Shown here: positions 23,466 through 36,500 of the stretch, in pieces
Layout: every line of letters starts with the position of its first letter
Numbering within the stretch: the stretch's first letter is position 1
The notes under the pieces: model-generated
Told to the model about the DNA's origin: nothing
Database searches by the model: none
Seen by the model: only the letters and a program-made list of their open reading frames with translations
Translations under genes and position numbers: made by a program
Origin: Odiellus spinosus
Lineage: Eukaryota > Arthropoda > Arachnida > Opiliones > Phalangiidae
Direction of reading: 5' to 3'
Assembly: GCA_963920705.1 (NCBI GenBank)
Contig: OY987231.1
Coordinates: 5,883,424-5,947,423 of the forward strand
Length of the DNA: 64,000 nucleotides

Positions 23466-25264
23466 CATACAGATTATTCGAGTTATGTTTTCGCAAATTA
23501 AAATTTGAAAATATTAAATTTAATTTTAAGTAAAAGTTCCGTTTTAAAATAGATTTTTAATAGTATGAATTAAAACTAAAAAATGTTGGCAGCTTGACTT
23601 CAACCTTAAATGATTAAACGTTCATTATTCTTCAATCGCAGTTTTCAAAAGTGCCAAATAGGATGTGGAATAATATACCGTATTAGATATAATTGGAAAA
23701 TTGATATTGAACCGGAATCAAATGTGTTTTCGTTTTGGTTTTTTCATTTCAGAACTCTCTCACTCTCTCTCTTTCTCGTTGAAATCATCTCGGAAATCAC
23801 GTTGTCCGAATAAAGAGCGACATCAATTCAATCTGACCATCCGGTGTAGTTCCATCAAGCTTTTCAAATTGCGCCCTTGGAAAAAAATAAAAAATATATA
23901 TAAAAATACACGTGACTATCCCGGCCGGATTTCGTTACTTTTTGTCGATTTGAATCCACGAAAATATTTGCCCGCTAACTAAATTTAGCAAATATTTGCG
24001 GGCGTCAACGACAACGAGAGGAAACCGAGCGAAAAGCCAATTTCGACGAAAAAACGCTGCGACATTCGTTTCCCACTCATAAAAAAACCAAGACTCCAAG
24101 GTAAAAGACGCCTTAAAAATATTTTAATAACTTAATTAATGAACGATAAAAGTTTTCCGAGGGGTCAGGCACTCTTGAATTCGCTGTACAACTGAGTTCA
24201 GCTTTGACAGTGCCATGAGTCCGAACTCTTATGAACTCTGAGTTCAGCTTTGATAGTGCAAAGAGTTCAAAAATTTTGTAAACCTGAGTTCGCGAGTGTC
24301 TGCCCCCTCGAAGCTTTCTTACGGGGATTTTAATTTGGGCTGCTTCAACCCGCTCTGGTAGCATTCGGAGCAGCCCGAAGAAAAACGCCATTAGTTCTTT
24401 CGTGGAACTAATTTACTAAAGGACACGATTCGAGGTGAGGGCCTTATCACTCTCGTATTCGCTGTGCATCGATTAGGGATTACGCGTAATCATTCAAGCA
24501 CTGTCAAGGGATTTTAAAGATTACTCGGAATCGCTTTATTACAGTCGAAGGTTTAGCCCCCCCCCCCGGAATTATCGTTAACATCTCTGCATTAAGAACA
24601 TTCGTTGACAACCTTAGTCCTACCTACTATTAGGAAATTGAAATTATGGTTGCATTGTCATCAAACCTTTTTCAGATTTACGTGTTAGCGAACCGTCCCT
24701 TAGTTAATGCGAGGGGTAAACTACTCATTATGCGCATACACATTACGGACATACAAGCGCCATTGAAGGCTGAAATAATATGATTTGCCGAAATTTATAT
24801 TTACATTTATTCTAACTTTAACAAACTTTAGAAATTAATTTGAACACCAAAAACGTGTCTAAAAATTGTTCGAAAATTATCTAGTATGTTTTTGGCATCC
24901 GGTGATTTCGAAAATAAATTCTAAAGCTGTTCCATTTTTGCTCCAAGTTTCCTTTAAATATAGGAAATTTAGAGATGAATTATAGGAAAAGGTTGAACTT
25001 TAATCTTTCAAATTATAGGAGAATATAGGATTAGGAAATTATATGGTTATTTGGGTTAATTATACGAAATTAAAGTAATTTATGGTTCAACAAACTTGGG
25101 ATTACATTACAGGACGTGTCTTAATTATTTTCAGATACAATGCAATTACGTTTTCCCAACTTATTTTTGCAAACCATACTTGTATATGCAAGTTTTTTTC
25201 TGGGGGGGGGGGGGGAGGGTTCATTGATCTGAAGTTGAATTTGAAAGAATCGGTGAATAACTGG

Positions 25265-25640
25265 GTTCGTACACGACCTGGAAAAGTCAGGGAATTTGGA
25301 AATTGCCCCAAAATGTCAGGGAAAAGTCAGAGAATTTGAAATATGCCTAAAAGGTCAGGGAAGAGTCTGTTTATGATTGGTTAAGCAATTAATTGTAACG
25401 TAATTATTATAAACTGAAATTATTTGCCTAAAAGTTCAAATGTTTTCTCATATTCTGAGTAAATTATAGACCCTGGTTGATAAACTATGTCAAATAAAAA
25501 GAATGAATTGCCAAGAGCTCGCTCGTAAGAATAAATTTATGAAAAAAGACTAAAATTGGTCAAGAAAATTATTTAGAAATGGTCAGAGAAAACCTGGAAA
25601 AGTCAGGGAAATTAACTTCCAAACTTTTGTACGAATCCTT
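25265..25640. repeat. Dispersed 'gtcagggaa' repeat, copy 3
   Basis: Third copy of the same family, containing 'gaaaagtcagggaatttgga' and 'cttccaaacttttgtacga'. A G-run lies just upstream (25202-25214). Confidence 0.65.
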
Positions 25641-26332
25641 AATAAATACGCAGTGGTGCCAACGAAACCAAGTGAATTTATAGGAAAATATAGGGGAATA
25701 GTTTAAATTATGGTAATTTAAAAATAGAAAAATAAAGGAAGTCTAGTCAGTTCAATACACGTTTTTCCTTGAAAATAATTAAGCCAAATTTCATGTTAAG
25801 GGTCAATGGGAGAAAATCGTCTGTTTTGTTTTTTCTTAAATATCTCCAAGTGAATAAAATCAGTTGATTTTAAATTAGGAACTAAATTCTGTCAGATCGT
25901 GATTATAATTAAATTTTCCGTTTAAAAAGAAAATTTAATATCTGTCACTTGAGCATCAAAATGATAACGGGTTTTTCTGGGTCTTTCTTCACAAAGACAT
26001 TTTTGATATAATATCTGTCACTTCAGCCATCTGAAATCATAACATGTCCTTCTAAGTCTTTGTTCACAAAGAAATTTTTAATATATTATTATATTTAGAC
26101 GTTCGCTTGTAGATTTTCTATTTTATAACAATTTAAATATTTAAAGTTGCTTTTTTCCTTTTGTTTAACGATTCATAATGCCGTCCGTTGTTTTTTGACA
26201 ATCGGAAATCCAAACGAGTAGGTCGAAGACGCGAATATTAATTGTTTGACTAACGTTTTTCTTTCTTATACAGAAAGAAAGTTCCGTAGTTTTCACCGTA
26301 GTCACCGGAAACGCATCGTCAGCCTCGAAACG

Positions 26333-26340
26333 TATATAAA
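26333..26340 (+). promoter_or_regulatory. TATA box of the neuroligin-like gene
   Basis: TATATAAA lies 62 bp upstream of the ATG at 26402. A transcription start about 30 bp downstream (around 26365-26372) would give a short leader. Position and sequence are typical of a core promoter; usage is inferred. Confidence 0.55.
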
Positions 26341-26401
26341 CGAAGCGTTACGGCCTTCGAATAGTTAGTTAGAAAGTGGCGGACAAGTTTCCCATCATCA
26401 A

Positions 26402-29400
26402 ATGAAAGCGCGGATGATGAATACGTGGACATTTCGCGCGCTAATTTCGGTTATGGTGGCCAATTGGTGCGCGGTATTCGGTCAAGACGCGAGACCGGAA
26501 GCGACCATCTCTCAAGGAATTTTACGAGGACGGGTTATGCGGACCCGCAGTGGAAGAGAATTTTTTGGATTTTTGGGGATTCCCTACGCTTCGCCGCCAA
26601 TGGGATCTCTTCGATTTATGGTAAGCGAATTTAAACTCTTTATATCCCGAAATATTTTAAAAACAATCAAGATTAGTTTCATCACAAGTAAATCATCCTT
26701 CAAGTTTATAAGACGACTGCGGGTGACTATGAAGTGAGTCCGATTTTCTCAGTTCATGGTTTCACCCTAAGTATTCCAAAATTTGTACAGAAAGGCGGCC
26801 AGGCCCAGTATATTCTTTCTAGAGTAAATCAGACTCGAAATCCCGACGGCCAGGCCCAGTATATTCTTTCTAGAGTAAATCAGACTCGAAATCCCGACGG
26901 CCAGGCGAGACACACTTCTTCGTTTCGCGAGAGAGAGAGGGGAGAGTTGTTTTCCGTGGATACATTTTCACCCCCGTAAACGTCTAGAAAGTTCGGCGCG
27001 ATATTAGCACCGCATACTTAGTTCCAATCTCAACCGCTAGAGAGGGCAATTTCGAATTCCGTATCACAACCGTTTAGAGTTTTTGGATTTTTTCCTCAGC
27101 CTCTCTCCTTGGGCGAAAGCTCTGACGACAAAACTTTCAGAACCACTTACCAATCATAATATGCCTCGTTGTAAACTTGAAATATGATATACCTGTGCAT
27201 ATATTTCTATATATTTTGCTGCTCAATTTCCATTTGAACTTCATGAAAAATCAGTAGCAGGCTGCCTTACTTTAACTTGAATATTATTATATTCTGCTAC
27301 TTCATGCTGAAGAAAAGCAGTTCGTTCGTCCGGAAGCTCTCCCAAAACGATTATTTAAAAGAACAGTTTTTCATAACCATGAAGTAGCAGTTTTGAAATT
27401 AATTTAATAATATTCTAAATATTTTTAAAACCAAAACTTCCATTTATTAAATTAGCTGCGTTTTGCTTAAAGGGAGAATGAAAGGCCAAAACAACCTATT
27501 TTTAATTGTTAAATAATGAGAATAACAATAATATAGCTCAACAAAAATATTTCGTTATTTTATCATCAATTTCCAAAGTTCCGAAACTTGCAGATGCTAA
27601 GCCTTGGATGCCTAGCTCGGCGAACTAGGCGAGCACGACCCGTATTTTTTTTAATATTCCCGTCTGATCTAGTCGCAAAAACGAGCGAGTACGAGTATTT
27701 TAAAAATACGCGTACTCGCTCGTGATTGGCGACAGGAACAGCAGGAAATATTAAAAAATACAGGGCGTGCTAGCTTAGTTCACAGAGCTAGGCAGCCAAG
27801 GCTTAGCATCGGAACTATGGAAATAGAGGATTGTAAAAAGGATCGAGGTCACGTGTTTGTGTTTTCAGAACTGCCAGATAACTTAAATAAATCAGGCTGG
27901 ACATATTTTAAAATAGCCAACTTCAACTTGAAAATCGCCCCAGGTGGTCGGTGTATTTTTTAGTAGCAACGGGAGATTGGGGACCCTCTTTCATAGTAAC
28001 GCTCCCCACATTTCTAAGTAAACAATTCTTAGAGATAAAGGAAAGAGTAGGTTTATACACGCTGCCAAATTAAGTTGAACTACAGAGAGTGAACCAGCTG
28101 CACAGGCAAATGCTCACCAAACGTGATGGTTAGCGCGCGTAAAGCGAGGCCCTCAATATCCCTATAAATAAAAAATTCTTAAGGATAACGGATAGGGTAA
28201 GTTTTGTACGCGCTGCAAACTGTGGTGATTCGAAACTTTATTGTAAATTGGCACCCCTGCTGAGAAAATCTCGCAAAATACTCAGATCACGTGGTATACC
28301 ACTTTGACTGAGGGGCAAAACGAAAAACTTTACGTGGCGACATATGGTGGTGAAACAGTTTATAGTGCCTTCCCCTCTAAATTTTTCCCCCTTCATCTTT
28401 TTTACAATCCCCTATTGATTAGAAAATAACGAAATATTTTTGGTGAGTTATATAATTGTTTTTCTCATTATTTTAGCATTCTTTATCGATTAAAAATAGG
28501 TTGTTTCGGCCTTTCATTCTCCCTTTAAGCAACCTTCCACATTGAATATAATTTTAACATTAGCTCACCCAAATTGTTCATTTTTTGCCTCGAAAATTAA
28601 GGGGTTGTTTCTAAATTGGCCATTAAGGATATAAATTACAAATTAATAGAACGAAACAAATGAGGGTTTAATTCACTCAACCATTCAAAGGGGAACTGAC
28701 ACGAAATCTAATAATAATAATAATAATAAAAAAAATATCTGGTCTTATCTTCTCTAAAGAAAGACAATAGCTTTATCGCTATCAAAAACAGGAAGATTAA
28801 GAAAAAGAGTGGGTGTGTGGCTTTTATGATGGTTTTCCCATATAAAGGAATCGGACTATGAATAACTAATACCCTCTTCAGACGAGGCGTAATTAGCCGG
28901 TTTAATGAGATTTAACCAGGGTTTATTGAATTGAGAGGGCTATGTAAACCTCGGTTAAATTTGAATAAACTGGCTAATTACGTCTCGTCTGAAGAGGGTA
29001 TTGTACTATCCTCCCATCGAAATTATATAATTGATATTATTTGAATTTCCAATTAACGGAAAAACTGGAAAGCGCGAGCTTTTTCGGTATATAGAAAATA
29101 CCCGAGCGCGGGATTATAAAAATTTGTCAGTTGGGATATAAGACTCGAGCTGTAAACACGCAAATTAAAATTAGAGTTAAAAACAAAATAAGCCTAACTT
29201 ACTTTACCAACATAACGAGAATACGAAATTGGCGACGGAGATTGTTTTTCGAACCCAACCATCTACCTCGCAGCTTTCCGGACTACACCTAAAGGACTAT
29301 GGCGCTTCCTCATCCACAGTTCGCACCTTTTTCCGTCCAAGAAAATCGTGACAACATCGCTTCAAGGTGGGAAAAATGGTTACGCCGTTTCAATACTTTT

Positions 29401-32400
29401 CTTAGTGCTTTCGGAATCATCGACCCTGCCAGAAAAAAATCCATGCTCCTTTACTATGCGGGCGAAGAAGTCCAGGATATCTTTGACACTTTACATATCG
29501 CTGCACCTCCTCCAGCCCAGGCACCTCCTCCTGATGAGTACGACCTTGCGGTTCAAGCATTAAATACTCATTTTCTTCCTCGGCGCCACACCACTTACGA
29601 AGTCTTCCGATTTCGTGAAGCCAGACAACTTCAATCTGAACCTATCGACGACTTCCAAACCCGCCTACGAGCACTATCGCGGACCTGTGACTTTCCGGAT
29701 GCAGACACTGAAATACTTCGCCACATAATTCAAAATTGCACGTCCAAAAGCCTCCGTCGGCAGGCGCTTCGAGATCCTACCATCACCCTCGATGAATTAC
29801 TAACCATGGCCAGATCTTACGAACAAGCCGACATTCACGCTGCGACCATGGAGAAAGGGCTTTCCCAGATATCTCCCAACATTAGTGCTCTCAACCCGTC
29901 ATCAACACGCACCACTCCGGATTCAAGCCAACAACACGTCGTTAGAAACCAGCCTCGGTTCCAGCAGGCCCAGGGGCGTTTCCGTAAGGCCTTCGATTCA
30001 CAATCCTCTCCTCAGCGTGAACACTTCTTTCAGCAAACTACCACTTCTGCCGATTCCTTATTTTGTTTCAACTGTGGTGGCCCTTTTCCCCATCCTCAGG
30101 GACGGCTCACTTGCCCGGCCAGAAATACCACATGCACATGGTGCGGAAGACAGGGCCACTTCGAGGCTTTCTGCAGGACCAAACGTTTCGAAACACATGG
30201 TAACTCTTATCAAACTACTACAGCTGCCATAACCGCCACCGAGTGTCATTTGCCTATCCATCAAGCACTCGACGATATGGCCGTTGAAGCTCCGCTACAG
30301 GAGGCTCATTTAGCTACTTTAACTTCTTGCCAAATCATTCCTGTTCTCGAAGAGAAAACTACGCTCACGCAAACATTCCAACTTGGCGAAATCAACATGG
30401 AAGCACTTATCGATACGGGTGCCTCCGTCAATATCCTAAATTACCACACCTTTCTACGGCTCATTCCAACACCACGTCTAAACAAATCCACGCTACAAAT
30501 ATATCCATTTGCGTCAAAAGACTCTCTACCTCTACTTGGGCATTTCTCTTCTTCTCTCATTTTCAAGAACCGCCCAGTGACGGCCAATTTCCACGTTCTA
30601 CACCCATCTAAGACTGCCTCTAACATAATAGGAGCTCCTACTCTCCAACAACTGGATCTTCTTCCAAAAATATCCACTATCTCTACTCCTGCGCTATCTG
30701 AATGCAAAACCATTTTGGACGAATTCAACCACTTATTTCAAGGCATCGGTAAATTAAAGAATTTCAAGGCCCATTTTCATATCAATCCTTCAATCCCACC
30801 CACCGCGATTCATCATCAACGAATTCCTTTCCACTTACGAGATACGGTCAAAAAGGAATTAGACACTCTTCTGAAATCGGACATTATTGAACCTGCTACA
30901 GGACCCACAACTTGGCTCAATCCCCTAGTCATTGTACCAAAGCCAAACAGCAACTCTATAAGACTCTGCGTGGATATGCGCCTTCCCAATAAAGCTATCA
31001 TCCGAGAACGCCACACGCCACCAAAAATTGAAGACATAATTTACGAAATGAACGGGATGACAATTTTCACTCGTTTAGATCTCAACAAAGGTTATCACCA
31101 ACTTGAACTCGATACTGAATCCAGAAACATTACCACGTTTTCTACTCACATAGGGTTGTTCCGTTATAAGCGACTCATTTTTGGCGCTAATTCGGCGGCA
31201 GAGATTTTCCAAAAAGCCATTGAAAATACGATAAAAGGCGTCCGTAACGCAATTAATACGAGTGACGATATCTTAATTGGAGGAAAAGGGATTAAAGATC
31301 ACAACATAAAACTACGACAAATCCTGCAGAAGCTTTCAGATGCTGGACTCACTCTGAATGAAGAAAAATGTGACTTTTCGAAAACTGAACTACGTTTTTT
31401 TGGTCATATCTTTGGAAGTGATGGTGTCAAACCAGACCCACAGAAAATTGAAGCCCTCAAAGCACTACCTGCACCACGTAACGTTAGCGAGCTTCGAAGC
31501 TTTCTGGGTCTCGCGAACTATTGCGCAAGATTCCTGCCCAACTTTGCCACACTTACCGAGCCGCTTCGATCCCTTCTCAAAAAAGAGTCCGAATGGATCT
31601 GGACCGCTGCACAACAAACTGCACTAGATGACATAAAAACTAAATTGGGAACCTGCACATCATTACAATTTTTCGATCCCCTGAAGCCAACCCTAGTACT
31701 TGTGGATGCAAGCCCAGTTGGTCTGGGAGCCATCTTAACTCAACATGACAACGACGGACACGAATCCATTGTAGCATTTGCTAGCAGATCTCTTACGGAC
31801 ACCGAACAACGGTACCCTCAGATTGAGCGTGAGGCCTTGGCCATTGTTTTTGGTTGCGAACATTTTAGCCTTTATCTTTACGGATCGGTTTTCCAAGTTC
31901 TCACCGATCACAATCCACTAGTTTCCATTTTTAACAACCCCAGAACGCTTACGTCGCCCCGAATACAGAGATGGCTTCTTCGACTGCAACACTACAAATT
32001 TGTTGTTGCATACCAAGTGGGAAAACATAACCCGGCAGATTATTTGTCCAGACATCCGATTATATCCTTCCCACATAACGATGAACTGTCTATTCTCGCA
32101 TCGATTACATTCCCTACATTTGGTGCCATTGACCTTACGAAAGTGCAAAAAGAAACCTCCAGTGATTCGGTCCTCACAAAAATCAAGGAAGCCTTGCTCG
32201 ACCAACGCATTTGGGACACATTCAAACCAAACGACGATTCTCTGAAGGCGTGGAATGCCTACAAGAACATCCGACAGGAACTGTCGGAAGAAAATGGTCT
32301 CCTTCTTCGTGGAGATAGAATTATCCTGCCTACCAGCCTCATTGACCAAGCTATCAAAATCGCTCACGAAGGACATCCAGGGTTGGTTCGAACGAAACAA

Positions 32401-33544
32401 GCCCTTCGGGACAAGTTATGGTTCCCAAATCTAAATCAAAAGGTACATTCACAAATTGAGACCTGCATTGCTTGCCAAGCCACGACTCCTCATATGCAAC
32501 ACCAACCTGTGTCGATGACACCACTTCCAGCTTATCCCTGGCACTCAATTGCCATTGATTACTTCGGACCCACGCCAGATGGTAACCATCTAATGGTTAT
32601 TGTGGACGAATACAGTAGATATCCCATAACAATAAACGTTTCATCGACTTCGTCCATGCCTTCAATTAGGGCCTTACGCAACATATTTTCCATGTTTGGC
32701 ATTCCCAGGCGTATTAAAACAGATAATGGGCCTCCTTTCAATGGTCATGACTTTCAGCAGTTTTCCCAGGAATTGGGTTTCACGCATCACAAAGTTACAC
32801 CACGCTGGCCACAAGCTAATGGCCTTATCGAACGCCAAATGCCCGTCTTGGCCAAGATAATTCGAACAGCACTAATAGAGCGCACTAACTGGCAAGATAT
32901 TCTTCCTAATTACCTGATGAACTTCCGAGCAACTACTCATCCAACAACTGGTAAGCCACCCGCAACCCTCCTCTTTAATCGGGCCATCAACACAAAACTT
33001 CCGGGACAAATTCAACCTTTTCCACTTTTGGATGCCACTGCGAGGGCCTCTGATGAGCAAAAGAAATTAAAAATGAAAATTACTTCCGATAGAGCTCATC
33101 ACGCTACTCCTCATTCCATCAAACTTGACGACTGGGTCCTCCCAAAACTGATTCAGCGCACCAAATTCGATCCGTATTACGACATTACTCCATGGAAGGT
33201 GGTTTCCATTAAAGGATCTAGCATAACCATCGAAAACAGCGGAAAAAAACTCATTCGCAACTGTTCTCTTCTCAAACCTTTCAAATCCAACGGCCCCAAC
33301 TCAAGCAACCAACCACTCAATGACATCTACCACAACTCATTCAACAAAACAGTTCGTACCAACTTGCCACAACGACCTCCTGAACAACCTCCTGATCCAC
33401 CACAAAGACCGCCCAACTCACCATCTCCGGCTAGGCAACATACAAGAATTACCCTACGCCCTCGTAACAACATACGACGACCGGATCGCTACAAAAGTTA
33501 ACTCAATAAACTATATTTTTACATTAATGGGTTTGATACCATGG

Positions 33545-33580
<36 letters not shown>

Positions 33581-36500
33581 TTTTATTTTCGGGTAAAGGG
33601 AGGAATGTACTATCCTCCCATCGAAATTATATAATTGATATTATTTGAATTTCCAATTAACGGAAAAACTGGAAAGCGCGAGCTTTTTCGGTATATAGAA
33701 AATACCCGAGCGCGGGATTATAAAAATTTGTCAGTTGGGATATAAGACTCGAGCTGTAAACACGCAAATTAAAATTAGAGTTAAAAACAAAATAAGCCTA
33801 ACTTACTTTACCAACATAACGAGAATACGAAAGGTATTAGGATATCCATTGATAACTAGGCTTTTTCTCTGATATTATAATCTCGGATTAATATGCCTTA
33901 TTATAAAATAACCTTGAAACCAGATAAAAGAGCCGTTAAAAAGCACCCGTTTGTATTGAAGATGTTGAGTTTTTCCAAGGTTGGTTCAAAGTATAGGATT
34001 TTCTATACTTTTGCCAACCTTGAAACTAACAAAAAGAACCGTTAAATGGAACCCGTTTCTACGGAAGATGTTGCCTTTTTTCAAGGTTGCGACGAAGTCA
34101 GAATTTATTGTTTGTTTCTTAATATAAAACCACTAGTACTATAAACAAACTCGTATCAAATGGATGTGGATTATTCGGATAAAATGTTTTTAAAGTTATT
34201 CACGAGTTAACCGAAATGTTTTTTTTTGCGTGTGTGGGAGGGGGGGGGCTACTATTCAAAGCCCGAAAAGTCGAGGTCACAACGTGTTATCATTTCTCAA
34301 AACATGTAATTATTATATTTAAAAGTTGATTTGAAGATTCCGAACGGTTTAAAAAAGGTTTATATTTATTAAGTCTCTAGTGTGAACGTAGCTATATTCG
34401 TTATGTGACGTATCGTTAGTAACATAATGTCAGAAGTATACTGAAGTGCCAATCTCCCTATTCCTCTAATGTTTAGAACGGTAAATATCAAAGTCAGGTA
34501 GGTGACGAAGTCACGAAAGAATTCACCGACAAACATTTGTAATTGGGGCAATGTTTTGTAATTTCTTTAGCCTTGGTTTCGTAAACTGTTTGGCGAATAT
34601 TTTCCGCGAGTGGCTTTAGTAAAAACGCGATGTAAAAGCAAATTTTGGCGTTTTACGGCGAGTTCCAACGTTTTTTTCAGTTAAGGGGAAGCCTACGCAT
34701 TTTTTTTTTTTTTTTTTTTTTTTTTTGTGGGACCTACTTTAGACACGATGCTCTTGGCTTCTAGGGCAATCAGAACTATTTCCTCACTTAATAATGAAAC
34801 TATGAGACAATTCCAAGTAACTTCTCCGAGTAACATTTTCAATTACGGTTATACTAAAGTTTTAAATTAACTTTAAACTTCGCTAAATCGTGAAAAGATA
34901 GACCCACTAAATAACGCCTACGAATGCGCGTCGATTTAGATTGTAGAATATACTGTTTTGCCATAAACAAAATATACAGGTGGATTTTGGGCTCGGCCAA
35001 TAGGACGAAGCTTTAGTCGTGTTCACACTAGAGACTCTGAAACCGTTTTAGACCTTTTTGAAAGGTGAAATTGAAATATTCTGTGGTCAGTACTCAGTTC
35101 TGAAGATCCTTTGTCCAATTATTGTCTTGAAGAAATGTTTTGAAGTTTGAAAATGGTTTCAAAGTGCTAGTGTGAACGTAACTTTAGATGTTTCGTTGAA
35201 ACTATCCCTAAGGACGGGATCTCTTAATGTAGACATAATATATAGTCCTATATATAAAATATAGGCCTACTTTACATAAAGTATCTAAATCGCGATTAGA
35301 ACGCGATTGGGAAATAGGGATAACACCCTAAATTTTCGCGGATCCAATTATTTTTAACTCGTCATGTTTTTTAATTATTTTCAGCCGCCAGTTCGTCATC
35401 CGGGATGGGGTGGGGTCCTGGACGTTACCAATTTTCGATCTCCTTGTCCGCAGTACGATAACAAGAATTTGATAGTTGGTGAAGAAAATTGCCTATTTCT
35501 CAACGTTTTCACTCCAAACTTACCGGTAAGTTGCGAGCGATGCATTTTAATAATAGAAAGATTATATTCTCACCCTCATCTACGTAAAATAACACGACAA
35601 ATGCCTTTTTAAATTGGGATGTTAAAAATATTCCCCATACATATTCCATATTACTTTCCCTACAAAATCAACCGCGACAATGATCTTGACGAAGTCACTC
35701 GAGCTTGTCAGTCAAATTGTAAAACACTCAATTTGCTTTCGAATCGAGCTCTAAATAATGAACATAGTTTTTTAATCTTCAGCCTTTAATATTAGTAATA
35801 AATTTATTTCGCATGGAATAGAATGCAGGCAACCGCAGAGGCGTAGTCTTCTTCAGGGTGGTTGACAGAACAAAACAAACGAAATAAATAACAAGACAAT
35901 TGAGTTAAAATAAGATAGATAAATTAATGTACGCATAAATTAAGTTAAATGAAATGAAATGAAATTAGTCTAAGAATTTTGAAGCAGCCAAATATCGTAG
36001 AGGATTTAAAGACCATAATTGAGATAAGGAGAAGTCAGTCTGTGTTCGTATCATCTAATTAAACTAATTTTGAATCCTCAAGAGAACTAGGGCTGGCTCG
36101 GATCTCAGTTTTCCAATCATGGTTTTCTTTCACGGAGGATTTTTCGAAAGCGGGTCGTCTAACATTTACGGCCCCGAGAGATTGTTGGACAAAGGAGTCA
36201 TATTGGTCACTCTCAACTATCGTCTTGGAGCTCTCGGTACGTGCACTAGATCGAAATATATAGGTAGATTTCACGAATGAGCGCATCGCCAAAAAATTTG
36301 TCATCTCATCAATTAAGGTCAGATTCCTGGGATGAGAGACAAATATTTAGCAACTCTCACTATTGAGTTTAGTGTCAACTCTTTATTCGTCCTTGGAATA
36401 TTTGAATAGATGTGTTGTCTATCATAATTCCACCCACCCCGATATATTTTCAACACGTTGATTGGCCATTTAAAGGGAGAATGCAACCTAACAACAAGTG

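Larger units (their letters stand above)
29002..33832 (+). mobile_element. Complete Ty3/gypsy LTR retrotransposon
   Basis: A 4831-bp element with 227-bp LTRs, a primer-binding-like site TGGCGACGGAG just after the 5' LTR (29230), a single long gag-pol ORF, and a polypurine tract 'aaagggaggaa' directly before the 3' LTR. A 5-bp target duplication GGTAT lies at 28997-29001 and 33833-33837. The LTRs read as identical, implying recent insertion. It lies in intron 1 of the neuroligin-like gene in the same orientation. A poly-A run of about 34 follows the ORF at 33545-33578. Confidence 0.93.
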
